Shown here one piece after another: positions 1 to 7,667 of a DNA stretch of 28,392 nt. The stretch comes from an uncultured Desulfuromonadales bacterium. GTDB taxonomy: Bacteria > Desulfobacterota > Desulfuromonadia > Desulfuromonadales > Geopsychrobacteraceae. The translations under genes and the position numbers were made by a program. The DNA lies in assembly GCA_945787295.1 (NCBI GenBank), contig CALZHQ010000027.1:1-28392 (forward strand). The letters run 5' to 3'. How positions within the stretch are numbered: the first letter of the stretch is position 1; the number at the start of each line of letters is the position of its first letter. A model generated the notes under the pieces. The model worked only from the letters and a program-made list of their open reading frames with translations. It had not been told where the DNA came from and searched no databases.

Positions 1-1809
1 CAGGCTTCCCAGCCTGAAGGGCTCACCCCGTCGACAAAACATTTCCGCCCCGGGCCGCAAGGGGATTTACAGGCCATACCGGTCACTTACCAACAGCAGG
101 TAGTATTCCTGCCCAAAGGGATCGAACGGCGGGCCGTGGTTGAAGAGCTGGCAAGACTGGCAGCCATGCCCGAAGTTTATCGGCTGGTGCACGATATCCG
201 GCCGGACCTGTTTTTATGGCAATACACCGCCCTGGATAAAGGAATCCACACCAGCTATCCGGGCAAAGGGGGCTACCCCGCGGAATACGATCCTCGCCAG
301 CGAGAGTGGTACCTGGCGGCAAAATCTGCGGCTGCGCCGATTTCACGCGTGATTACCGACCTGTCGACCCGCACCCTGATCCTGACCATGGCCATGCCGG
401 TTCGCTATCCTGACGGTCGCTTTGCCGGGGTCACGGCAATCGATGTTATCTACCGCTGGCTGTTTAGCGACTGGACAATCCCCGATTCCTGGAAGGATGT
501 GACAGATGCGATGATCATGTTTTTCCATGAAGACGAATTGGAGATCAGGAAAAAACTGGAAATCATCTACCGGAATGAGCGACAGGCTCAGTATGGCAAC
601 TGGCAGATGCCGGTTCAGCGGCAGTTTCTGCAGGCGGATGATTCAAAACAGTTGGCGGCGGTTTACGCGGATCTGCAAAAGGGGCTCGCCGGAGTCCGAA
701 AGGTTCGTTATCTGGGCGCTGATTATTTATGGGCCTACGGCAGCAGAGAGCAGGATCGCCCATTCCCTCTGCTCAGCCTGCCGTACCAGCATGTGATCGC
801 CCAGGCCAGCAGGGCAGAAGCCTATGCCCGGGAGCAGGTCTTGACGACTTTAAAGCTCAGTGGGCTGATGCTGCTGGCCGTGACGATTGTCGTTTCCGTC
901 CTGGCGATTTTCCGTTCCCGGACGGTGAGCAGGCCGGTTCTGCAACTTGCCGAAGCGGCCAAGGATCTGAGCGCGGGGAATTTTGACGTGCGCGTCGAGA
1001 TCAATAGCGGAGATGAGCTGGAATATCTCGGCAAGACGTTCAACAGCATGGGGGCCAGCCTGCTAGAGCGTGAGCAGATGAAACAGTCGCTGCTACTGGC
1101 CCGCGAGGTCCAGCAGCATTTACTGCCGTCAGAGCAGCCGCAACTTCCAGGCTTCGATATCTGCGGCAAAAGCCTCTACTGCGATGAGACCGGCGGGGAT
1201 TATTACGATTTTATCGAACTGGGTCCGGATAAGCTTGGACTTGCCATCGGTGATGTGTCGGGCCATGGGATCAGCGCCGCGATGCTGATGACCGCTGCCC
1301 GAGGGATTCTTCGTTCCCAGGCCAGTCACCAGGGGACGGAATTGAGCGCTCTGCTGAGAACCTTGAATCAACATCTGGTCAGGGATACCCGGGATGATTA
1401 TTTCGTTACCTTCTTCTATGCCCTGCTCGACAGCCAGACCCGACGCTGTCATTGGGCCTCTGCCGGGCACGGACCGACTTTCTACTATTCTGACAAAGCG
1501 AAAACCGTGACTGAACTGCCCTGTTCAGGCATCCCCCTGGGCATTCTCGAAGAGGCCGACTTCGATGTGATGCCGCCGCTGACCATGACTGCTGGAGATA
1601 TTCTGCTGATCGGTACAGACGGGATCTGGGAGACAGGAAGCCCGGGTGGTGAATTGTTCGGTACTGACCGGCTCTGCGCGCTATTGGAAAAATATTCCGG
1701 GTCGAGCTCAACTGAAATCTGCAGCACTATCATGGAGGAAGTTATCGCCTTTCGTGAGGCATCACCACAATATGATGACATCACGATGGTCGCAATAAAG
1801 TCTGTTTAA
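1..1809 (+). CDS. Cache-HAMP-SpoIIE (PP2C) serine phosphatase receptor, 5' truncated
   Basis: The reading frame is open from the first base of the window, so the N-terminus lies upstream; GTG 136 is only the first internal start-type codon. The part before about nt 830 looks like the distal half of an extracytoplasmic Cache sensor (REWYLAAK, then a stretch rich in beta strands). One membrane helix lies at about nt 856-915 and a HAMP linker at about 916-1080, with a P-x-x-x-L-A-E-A-A start and a GDELEYLGKTFN end. The C-terminal SpoIIE/PP2C domain (about 1090-1806) keeps the acidic metal ligands in GGDYYDF, GDVSGHG, GTDGIWET and YDDITMVAIK, so it should be an active Ser/Thr phosphatase. Family members usually dephosphorylate an anti-sigma antagonist or STAS protein in a partner-switching pathway. 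No such partner is visible in the window. Confidence 0.9.
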   Translation, partial: QASQPEGLTPSTKHFRPGPQGDLQAIPVTYQQQVVFLPKGIERRAVVEELARLAAMPEVYRLVHDIRPDLFLWQYTALDKGIHTSYPGKGGYPAEYDPRQREWYLAAKSAAAPISRVITDLSTRTLILTMAMPVRYPDGRFAGVTAIDVIYRWLFSDWTIPDSWKDVTDAMIMFFHEDELEIRKKLEIIYRNERQAQYGNWQMPVQRQFLQADDSKQLAAVYADLQKGLAGVRKVRYLGADYLWAYGSREQDRPFPLLSLPYQHVIAQASRAEAYAREQVLTTLKLSGLMLLAVTIVVSVLAIFRSRTVSRPVLQLAEAAKDLSAGNFDVRVEINSGDELEYLGKTFNSMGASLLEREQMKQSLLLAREVQQHLLPSEQPQLPGFDICGKSLYCDETGGDYYDFIELGPDKLGLAIGDVSGHGISAAMLMTAARGILRSQASHQGTELSALLRTLNQHLVRDTRDDYFVTFFYALLDSQTRRCHWASAGHGPTFYYSDKAKTVTELPCSGIPLGILEEADFDVMPPLTMTAGDILLIGTDGIWETGSPGGELFGTDRLCALLEKYSGSSSTEICSTIMEEVIAFREASPQYDDITMVAIKSV

Positions 1810-1863
1810 GCTCTTCCGCCGCAAGCCTGCTAGCATAACGCAAGAACGGTCACTCGGAAGAGC
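1810..1863 (+). terminator. Possible terminator / inverted repeat after the phosphatase gene
   Basis: A perfect 9-bp inverted repeat (GCTCTTCCG at 1810-1818, CGGAAGAGC at 1855-1863) begins at the stop codon. The loop is 36 nt and no T-tract follows, so termination here is weakly supported. Confidence 0.3.
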
Positions 1864-1927
1864 CCTCATTATTGGCCCGGCTGTGCTGTGTTAAGCAGGT
1901 CTGGAGTGCTGCGTTTTCCTGTTTTAC

Positions 1928-1960
1928 GGCGCTGCGCCTGGAGCAAGGCGCGGCGCCTTT
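1928..1960 (+). terminator. GC-rich hairpin terminator
   Basis: The arms GGCGCTGCGCC (1928-1938) and GGCGCGGCGCC (1947-1957) pair over 11 positions with one G-U, around an 8-nt loop, and are followed by TTTACTCTT. This is the best rho-independent terminator candidate for the phosphatase transcript. The rest of the 275-nt gap up to the transporter shows no gene and no convincing promoter. Confidence 0.55.
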
Positions 1961-2084
1961 ACTCTTGGCAAATAGGTCCTTTTCCGGTTGCAAAGATCGA
2001 TATTCATGCCACACTCAATGGCAAAGGAAACAGTTGTAAACAGCTTGCCCGGTAATAACCTCAGGTTCCCTGCGACGGTCTGAC

Positions 2085-3938
2085 ATGGATATCCAGATGA
2101 TTAACCTCCCGCTCCCTCCGAATCCTCATTCCATTGCCGTGCTTGCCCTTGCAGTTGGTGCGCTGTGGTTGTTTACCCGGAAGAATCTTGCGCTTGAGAC
2201 CTCAAGCTTTATTATCCTGATTTCTCTGGCAGTTGGCTTCGAGCTTTATCCTTTTCAGGTGGATGGCGAGGTACTGCACGCCGTGGATTTTTTTCATGGC
2301 TTCGGTCATGAAGCACTGGTTGCGGTTTGCGCCCTGATGATTGCCGGTCAGGGGATTGTACGCACCGGCGGACTCGAGCCGGTTGGCAGAGGGCTTGCCC
2401 GGTTATGGAAAATCAGTCCGAGCGTTTCTCTGCTGTTTACTCTGCTCATCGCTGCCTTCATCAGCGCCTTTATCAATAACGTCCCGGTGGTTGTGCTACT
2501 GCTCCCCATCCTGATCAGTGTCTCAATCCGGACAAAAATCAAGGCCTCCGGAGTCCTCATGCCGATGGGGTTTGCAACCCTGCTGGGCGGAACCTGCACA
2601 ACCATAGGCACCTCGACAAATCTATTGGTGGTCTCCGTTGCCGCAGACATGGGGGTCAGACGGCTGGAGATGTTTGATTTTCTGATTCCGGCAGCAATCG
2701 CCGGCGGGATTGGGATGGTCTACCTCTGGCTGATCGTTCCACGGATCATGCCGGAACGGAAGCTGGCGCTGGCAGACTCCTCTCCGCGAATTTTTACCGC
2801 GCATCTGGCGATCCTGGAAGAGAGCGCAAGCGTCGGCAAAACCCTTGCGGAGTTGATAAAAAAGGTTGACGGTGGGATGAAGATCAAAGGCATCATGCGT
2901 GGCACTGACAGCTTCACGATGCCTCTTCCCAGCGTGGTACTGAAGGGAGGAGATCAACTGATCATTCGCGACACCCCGGAACGACTGAAAGAGATTGAAA
3001 GCCTGCTGGATGGAACACTTTACCAGGATGAAGCGTTGGGGAAGCCGGTGGATGACGATCACCCGCTCAAGGCAGAGGATCAGCAGGTCGCGGAGATTGC
3101 GGTTATTCAGGGCTCACATCTCCAGGGGAGAACGTTAGCTGGAATTCGATTTGCGGAACGCTACGGCATTATTACCCTGGCGATCCACAGAGCAGGGCGG
3201 CAGCTGAAGAAGGACTTTGACACCATAAGTGAGATCCGTCTTCAGGTCGGGGACATCCTGCTGGTCCAAGGCCCACGTGAACAGATTGCCAACCTGAAAA
3301 AAGAGAAAGATATTCTGGTACTCGATGCCACCATGGATCTGCCCTTCACGAAAAAAGCACCCCTGGCCCTGATCATCATGCTGGCAATTATTTTCGTCAC
3401 GGCCTTCGGTTTTTTACCGATTGCCATCAGCGCGGCATGTGGCGCCCTGCTCATGATTATGGGCGGCTGCCTGGGGTGGCGCGATGCAACCAAGGCGTTA
3501 AGCACCCAAGTGGTCCTGATTGTTGCCGCCAGTTTGGCTCTCGGTTCGGCTCTGCTGAAAACGGGAGGCGCTGATTATCTGGCGCAACTGTTCCTGAGCC
3601 TGGGAGGAGACGCGGCACCGGCTTCCATGCTCAGCGGCCTGATGCTGCTGATGGCCGTGTTGACCAACGTCGTGTCAAATAATGCCACGGCCGTCATGGG
3701 AACCCCCATCGCCATTTCGATCGCTACCCAGATGGGGCAGCCGGCTGAGCCATTTGTCCTGGCGGTGCTGTTCGGGGCCAATATGAGCTTTGCCACGCCG
3801 ATGGCCTACAAAACAAATCTCCTCGTCATGAATGCCGGTGAATACACCTTTAACGATTTTCTACGCATCGGCATTCCGCTGGTTCTGATCCTTTGGGGAA
3901 CACTATCCTGGCTTCTACCAATCCTTTACGGATTATAA
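2085..3938 (+). CDS. SLC13/DASS-type anion permease with two TrkA-C (RCK_C) domains
   Basis: This 617-residue inner-membrane protein has the two-repeat plan of divalent anion:Na+ symporters of the CitMHS/ArsB superfamily. The first repeat carries INNVPVVVLLLP and the GTCTTIGTSTNLLV signature; the second carries VVSNNATAVMGTPIA and NMSFATPMAYKTN. A soluble insert of about 200 residues between the halves (about nt 2790-3330) contains two TrkA-C-like modules: AHLAILEESASVGKTLAEL ending in GGDQLIIRDTPERL, and EIAVIQGSHLQGRTLAGI ending in VGDILLVQGPREQ. TrkA-C modules bind small ligands or ions and gate transporters. The substrate (sulfate, dicarboxylate or another anion) cannot be read from sequence. 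ATG 2085 gives the fullest first helix but has a poor ribosome-binding site; ATG 2097 is an alternative. No partner gene is adjacent. Confidence 0.88.
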   Translation: MDIQMINLPLPPNPHSIAVLALAVGALWLFTRKNLALETSSFIILISLAVGFELYPFQVDGEVLHAVDFFHGFGHEALVAVCALMIAGQGIVRTGGLEPVGRGLARLWKISPSVSLLFTLLIAAFISAFINNVPVVVLLLPILISVSIRTKIKASGVLMPMGFATLLGGTCTTIGTSTNLLVVSVAADMGVRRLEMFDFLIPAAIAGGIGMVYLWLIVPRIMPERKLALADSSPRIFTAHLAILEESASVGKTLAELIKKVDGGMKIKGIMRGTDSFTMPLPSVVLKGGDQLIIRDTPERLKEIESLLDGTLYQDEALGKPVDDDHPLKAEDQQVAEIAVIQGSHLQGRTLAGIRFAERYGIITLAIHRAGRQLKKDFDTISEIRLQVGDILLVQGPREQIANLKKEKDILVLDATMDLPFTKKAPLALIIMLAIIFVTAFGFLPIAISAACGALLMIMGGCLGWRDATKALSTQVVLIVAASLALGSALLKTGGADYLAQLFLSLGGDAAPASMLSGLMLLMAVLTNVVSNNATAVMGTPIAISIATQMGQPAEPFVLAVLFGANMSFATPMAYKTNLLVMNAGEYTFNDFLRIGIPLVLILWGTLSWLLPILYGL

Positions 3939-4361
3939 CCTCTGCCCTGAAACAGCGGCAAAACAGCATACAGTTCGCGATCTCTCTGGCGCATGGCATT
4001 CTCGATTGATGAAGGTTATCTTTAATTTGAGCGAGTGTCCCGTGCGGTGAATTCTTTTGCTTATTCCGGCCCTTTTGCCGCTGCCGGCGTTGCGTCAGTT
4101 CGGCTTAGCTTTGGCTAGGCCTGGTTTTCTATCTTGGTGCCGCGATGGCTTTCGTTTCATTATTGCTTTCGGTCTTGATTCCCCGCACTCCAGAGCCCGG
4201 TCGGGAAAACTGTCTGGGCAAAATTTCCGCGCAGCCCAAGCCCCCTTTTCGTCACAATGACTTTGTAACCTTTCGTGCAATTGAGCAACACTCGAACAGT
4301 TATAATCGCCCCCCGATCTGCTATTATTGATACTGATCTATGATTCGTTGCGAGGACGGGC
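3939..4361. other. 423-nt intergenic region without a supported gene
   Basis: I see no convincing coding sequence, RNA gene or strong hairpin here. Short overlapping ORFs exist on both strands but lack ribosome-binding sites and recognisable domains. A TATAAT box at 4301-4306 has no acceptable -35 element at 16-18 bp. The haemolysin III gene downstream is probably transcribed from somewhere in this region. Confidence 0.5.
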
Positions 4362-5018
4362 ATGGAGAAACACTATTACCTGGTCACCTATTCCGAAGCC
4401 GAAGAACTGGCCAATCGACTTTCCCACGGATTGGCAGCACTTCTGAGCCTGGCGGGCCTGGTGCTCCTGATCATCGTCAGCGCCCGCACCGGCGACCCGT
4501 ATCGCATTACCAGCTGCGCCATCTACGGCAGCATCCTCTTCCTGTTCTATCTGATTTCCACCATCTACCATTCGCTGCGCAATCAAAAAGCCCGATATGT
4601 TTTCCGGGTCCTTGATCACGCCGGTATCTACCTGGTCATTGCCGGCACCTATACCCCTTTTACTCTGGTGTCCTTGCGCGACGGGCATGGTTGGACCTTA
4701 TTCGGTGTGGTCTGGGGGCTGGCGACCGCCGGGGTCATTTTCAAATCGTTCATGACCCACAAACTGGCCTTTGTCGCACCCATCTTCTATATCGCCTTGG
4801 GCTGGCTGATTGTGATCGATCTCGAAGAGTTGTTAGCCATGGTTCCGCCGCGGGGCGTGGCCTGGCTGGTTGCCGGGGGATTGAGCTACACCTTCGGCAT
4901 CCTTTTCTATGCCCTCGACCGGATCCCTTTTAATCATGCCATCTGGCACCTGTTCGTCATCGCCGGCAGTCTCTGCCATTATCTGGCAATTCTCTGGTAT
5001 GTGGTGCCACTGGCTTGA
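4362..5018 (+). CDS. trhA: Haemolysin III / TrhA family (PAQR-type) membrane protein
   Basis: This 218-residue protein has seven predicted membrane helices. It carries the PAQR/HlyIII hallmarks: an N-terminal E-x-x-N-x-x-S-H-G (EELANRLSHG), S-x-x-Y-H in the second or third helix (STIYHSL), LDHAGIYLVIAGTYTPF, and the C-terminal H-x-x-x-H (NHAIWHLFVI). The conserved Ser, Asp and His residues form a putative metal site as in PAQR receptors and ceramidases. Bacterial members have been linked to membrane-lipid homeostasis; the name haemolysin is historical. ATG 4362 is preceded by GAGGACGG at a suitable distance. Its stop lies 1 nt from the stop of the convergent alarmone synthetase gene, leaving no room for a separate terminator. 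Confidence 0.9.
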   Translation: MEKHYYLVTYSEAEELANRLSHGLAALLSLAGLVLLIIVSARTGDPYRITSCAIYGSILFLFYLISTIYHSLRNQKARYVFRVLDHAGIYLVIAGTYTPFTLVSLRDGHGWTLFGVVWGLATAGVIFKSFMTHKLAFVAPIFYIALGWLIVIDLEELLAMVPPRGVAWLVAGGLSYTFGILFYALDRIPFNHAIWHLFVIAGSLCHYLAILWYVVPLA

Positions 5019-5019
5019 T

Positions 5020-6084
5020 TTATTCGAACTCTTCCTCAGCATTCAGCCAGAGCTCGAAACGCTCCCTGGCACTGCGGGAAATAATCCGCTGAAAAGATAT
5101 GGGATCATGCAGATACAGGCAATGGCGGATTGCCGTGTAGGGGCTGAAGTTGCGTTCCGGATCGGCGGCCAGAAACTCAGCGCGGTACTCCCGGACTGTT
5201 TTCAGATTCTCGACCAGACTCTGGTGCAGATCGGCTTTTTCGAAACTGTTGTTCAATTTGAGGATATCCTGCACGAAACCATCAACCTTGTAGTCCTGAA
5301 AATCAAAATCACGGAAAAAGTGTCCGGCGACCCGCAAAAAATTGAAGGCGTTGATGACCTTGTCACTGCTCGATATTGTCTCTGAAGTCGCATCCTCCGC
5401 GTCATCAACCGGGGCCACGGTCGCCTTCTCCAGCAGTTCCGCCGTCGCATTGCGGATTTCCTTGAATTCACGGTCGGCCAGTTCAAAAAGTGCGGAAAGG
5501 ACATTGATCCGGCGGCGTAGCTCGTTGGGGATCGACTTCTTGTATTTGATCTTGTGATCAAGCACGCTCCAGGCATCCTGAATCAACGAGCGGATCTGCA
5601 ACTCGATAGGTAACTGAGCAAACGGCTGGTATTTTGACTGCCCTGCCAACTCATCGCTCAGGGCCAGATCCATATGCAGCCCCTTGTAGCCGAAGGAGTC
5701 CTCGGTACTCTCCACCGCAGAAATCTTGTCGGTGACATCAATAATCCGAAAGTGTCGCTGTAAAACAGCATAAACCTCGGCAATCTGGTCCTCGTAAAGA
5801 CAGATGATACGGATGCCGATCAGGTCAGAGATATAGTCCTGAATCCGGTAGGGCTGCTCTTCTGCTTCAAGTTTGCCCTGATACTTGCGGTGAAACTTTT
5901 TGATGCATTCGTCCTTGTCCTTGATCCGGCCTTCGATTTTGGTCACTTCCCCGATCTTCGACTGTTTGAGCAACGACGTGATGATGCTGATACAAGCATT
6001 TTTCGCCTCTTCAAACAGCTGACGGTTGCTGTCGTAATAGAGCAGAAAATTTCGACGCTCCAGTTCAAAATCGAGTGAGGGCAC
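5020..6084 (-). CDS. RelA/SpoT-domain (p)ppGpp synthetase-like protein with C-terminal helical extension
   Basis: The gene encodes 354 residues from GTG 6084, which sits 6 nt after a perfect AAGGAG. A longer ATG start at 6285 would add about 67 unrelated residues and overlap the opposite-strand ORF, so I reject it. The synthetase domain spans about residues 45-190: GRIKDKDECIKKFHRK (R53, K55), DLIGIRIICLYED (D87, R92), FGYKGLH (Y133, H137) and ELQIRSLIQDAWSVLDHK (E161, Q163, H177). No HD hydrolase domain precedes it and no TGS or ACT follows, so it is a stand-alone synthetase. It is longer than RelP/RelQ (about 200-260 residues) because of about 150 mostly helical residues at the C-terminus. 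A product other than (p)ppGpp, as in toxic SAS proteins, cannot be excluded; no antitoxin-like gene is adjacent. Confidence 0.88.
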   Translation of the reverse strand: MPSLDFELERRNFLLYYDSNRQLFEEAKNACISIITSLLKQSKIGEVTKIEGRIKDKDECIKKFHRKYQGKLEAEEQPYRIQDYISDLIGIRIICLYEDQIAEVYAVLQRHFRIIDVTDKISAVESTEDSFGYKGLHMDLALSDELAGQSKYQPFAQLPIELQIRSLIQDAWSVLDHKIKYKKSIPNELRRRINVLSALFELADREFKEIRNATAELLEKATVAPVDDAEDATSETISSSDKVINAFNFLRVAGHFFRDFDFQDYKVDGFVQDILKLNNSFEKADLHQSLVENLKTVREYRAEFLAADPERNFSPYTAIRHCLYLHDPISFQRIISRSARERFELWLNAEEEFE

Positions 6085-6208
6085 GGTCAGCTCCTTAACA
6101 GATGAGATTTCACTGGAAAGTATAACACCACAATTGCTGATTGAACTCCTATCCTGCTGAGTCGCTTTGTGCCAGAATGTACCAACAGCAAACACGCAAG
6201 ATGCAATA

Positions 6209-6538
6209 ATGGACATGGCACAGGTAAAATATTTTAAACCGGACGGAATCAGTGGCCTGGAGCTGCTCAGCTGCCCCAACGTCAACTACCTGTTCCCGCC
6301 CCACTTCCATCAAATCAGTGCAATCAGGCAGAAAATCCCTGGGGGGAATGGGGCGCTTGTGGCAATTATTACAGCGGTACATTCTGTCAGAATACAGCGG
6401 CAGCAGCTATTGTCGATGGATGAACGGTTGCGCAAATATCTGGCCATCCGCCGAATCGATGCTGAGCGTCTTGCCGGCCGTTACCGAACAGCAGAAAACG
6501 ACTCATCGAAAAGAGGAGCTAAAAGATGGAAGAAATAA
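6209..6538 (+). pseudogene. Probable remnant of an AraC-type regulator N-terminus
   Basis: From ATG 6209 the frame starts with MDMAQVKYFKPDGISGLELL and then NVNYLFPPHFHQ. This resembles the beginning of the AraC-type cupin (effector-binding) domain, where F-x-x-H-x-H is typical. After the HFH motif the similarity stops: no rest of the cupin and no pair of helix-turn-helix motifs follows. The ORF ends at 6538, overlapping the start of csaA by 13 nt. I see no decent ribosome-binding site. The simplest reading is a decayed, internally deleted regulator fragment. A real short protein of 109 residues remains possible. Confidence 0.35.
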
Positions 6539-6864
6539 GCTGGCAGCAGTTTGACGTTGTGGAGCTCCGTACTGGGACCATTATCGAGGTCGAGGACTTT
6601 CCCGAAGCCCGGGTGCCGGCCTACAAGGTCAAAGCCGATTTCGGCCCGGAGATCGGCATCAAAAAATCGAGCGCCCAGGTCACTGCCCTCTACAGCAAGG
6701 AAGACTTGCTCGGCAGACAGATCATCGGCGTGGTTAATTTTCCGGCCAAACAGATCGGTCCGATGCGCTCGGAATTTCTCCTGACCGGTTTTTATCAGGA
6801 AGATCGTTCGGTGGTGCTGGCGGTGCCGGAAAGACAGGTGCTGAATGGAGCCAAGCTGGGTTGA
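6526..6864 (+). CDS. csaA: CsaA-type tRNA-binding domain protein
   Basis: This 112-residue protein consists of one tRNA-binding OB-fold domain, the normal length for CsaA/YgjH. Family signatures are present: [21 protein letters not shown] at the start, [19 protein letters not shown] in the middle, and [18 protein letters not shown] with VVLAVPE at the end. CsaA has been described as a tRNA-binding protein with export-related chaperone activity in Bacillus; in proteobacteria the role is less clear. ATG 6526 is preceded by AGAGGAG at 9 nt, a strong site that also argues against the upstream overlapping ORF as the translated product. Confidence 0.92.
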   Translation: MEEISWQQFDVVELRTGTIIEVEDFPEARVPAYKVKADFGPEIGIKKSSAQVTALYSKEDLLGRQIIGVVNFPAKQIGPMRSEFLLTGFYQEDRSVVLAVPERQVLNGAKLG

Positions 6865-6895
6865 TTTAGCACTCAGCCCCGATTCACAGTCCCAT

Positions 6896-6934
6896 CAACA
6901 ATGGCGGCACCAACAACCGGTGGCGCCATTGTTG
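6896..6934. terminator. Strong bidirectional hairpin terminator between csaA and the P460 gene
   Basis: Sixteen-base arms (6896-6911, CAACAATGGCGGCACC; 6919-6934, GGTGGCGCCATTGTTG) pair with a single mismatch around a 7-nt loop. The hairpin lies 32 nt after the csaA stop and 20 nt after the stop of the convergent cytochrome gene, so it can serve both. Only a short T-rich stretch (GATTTAT) follows on the plus strand. Confidence 0.75.
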
Positions 6935-6953
6935 GATTTATCAGCCAAGCACT

Positions 6954-7448
6954 TTATTTCACCGGCCCGATAAACAGCCAGTCGTTGGCCTGCACAGCAG
7001 AATGACATCCGATGCAGCCAGCCACCTTGCCCTCTTTTTCGATTTTGCCGTCCGGGGCATATTTCAACCAGAACCAGTCGCCGCCGTCCGGGTTGTAGCC
7101 TGACTGCTTGTACATGACGGTAATAGCGGCCAGTTCCTTCTCCGGGCTGTAGTTTTCTTTGACAATAAACTCACCATCCGGAATCCCACCGGCCTTCGCT
7201 TCAATGGCCTGGTAGGCCCCGGCACTGACATAGGTGGTCAGAAAAGCGCCATGCGGGTGGCTGCCTTTGTAGAGTTCGCTCTTACCTGGCCACAGCTGCC
7301 AGCTGTCCTGATACTTCTGCTGGTTAAGGTACTCAATGACCGCTTTCCCCTCGGCGGCCGGAGCATTTTCTCCTGCCATATGATGAGCGGCAAATGCCGT
7401 GCTGGCAACAACGAGGAACAGAAAAACAAAGGTCAATTTCACACGCAT
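6954..7448 (-). CDS. Cytochrome P460 family haem protein, exported
   Basis: The ATG at 7448 follows AAGGAG with 6 nt spacing and begins a signal peptide (MRVKLTFVFLFLVVASTAFA). A 13-residue longer ATG start upstream has no such site. The mature part is about 145 residues with a P460-type body (aromatic-rich beta segments such as GGDWFWLKYAPDGK) and one c-type haem motif, CIGCH, at residues 145-149 near the C-terminus. Cytochrome P460 proteins are periplasmic; characterised ones oxidise hydroxylamine with a lysine-crosslinked haem, but many relatives in metal-reducing and sulfur-metabolising bacteria have no known substrate. The gene is divergent from ftsH and shares a 219-nt intergenic region with it. 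The assignment to P460 is good; the substrate is unknown. Confidence 0.85.
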   Translation of the reverse strand: MRVKLTFVFLFLVVASTAFAAHHMAGENAPAAEGKAVIEYLNQQKYQDSWQLWPGKSELYKGSHPHGAFLTTYVSAGAYQAIEAKAGGIPDGEFIVKENYSPEKELAAITVMYKQSGYNPDGGDWFWLKYAPDGKIEKEGKVAGCIGCHSAVQANDWLFIGPVK

Positions 7449-7467
7449 AATGCTCTCCTTGGGACAA

Positions 7468-7513
7468 GTCTTTAATGAAAAGACCATTCAATCAAAGATT
7501 TCACTCCTGTCAA
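7468..7513 (-). promoter_or_regulatory. Candidate sigma-70-type promoter with overlapping palindrome for the P460 gene
   Basis: On the minus strand TTGACA (7513-7508) is followed after 16 bp by TTGAAT (7491-7486), a 4/6 match to the -10 consensus. A perfect inverted repeat, GTCTTT-AATGA-AAAGAC (7468-7484), covers the expected start point, where a repressor operator would lie. It could instead form a small 5' leader hairpin. Confidence 0.4.
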
Positions 7514-7667
7514 GGAGGTCGGCGCAGATTGTTCACTGTTGTCAACACCATCTCAGCAATAGCATCTCGAGGGGAAAAGCATATCGGAAACGTTGCATAA
7601 TGAGGAACAGAGCAAAGGGTGCTATGCTTGTAACAGCTGGTAAGTTCAGGCCAACTGGAGAGCGCCC

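Noticed and set aside
4057..4260. 67-residue plus-strand ORF (and overlapping minus-strand ORFs) in the gap before the haemolysin III gene
   Set aside because: No ribosome-binding site, no domain, and several equally long overlapping frames, as expected by chance.
4301..4306. TATAAT box upstream of the haemolysin III gene
   Set aside because: No acceptable -35 hexamer at 16-18 bp; a lone -10 match is weak evidence.
6085..6285. N-terminal extension of the RelA/SpoT-type ORF from ATG 6285
   Set aside because: The extension is unrelated to the family, overlaps the AraC-like fragment on the other strand, and has no ribosome-binding site, whereas GTG 6084 has a perfect one.
6149..6382. Minus-strand ORF with a CxxC motif (YRCNNCHKRP)
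   Set aside because: No ribosome-binding site and no further zinc-ribbon features; the Cys pair is most likely fortuitous.
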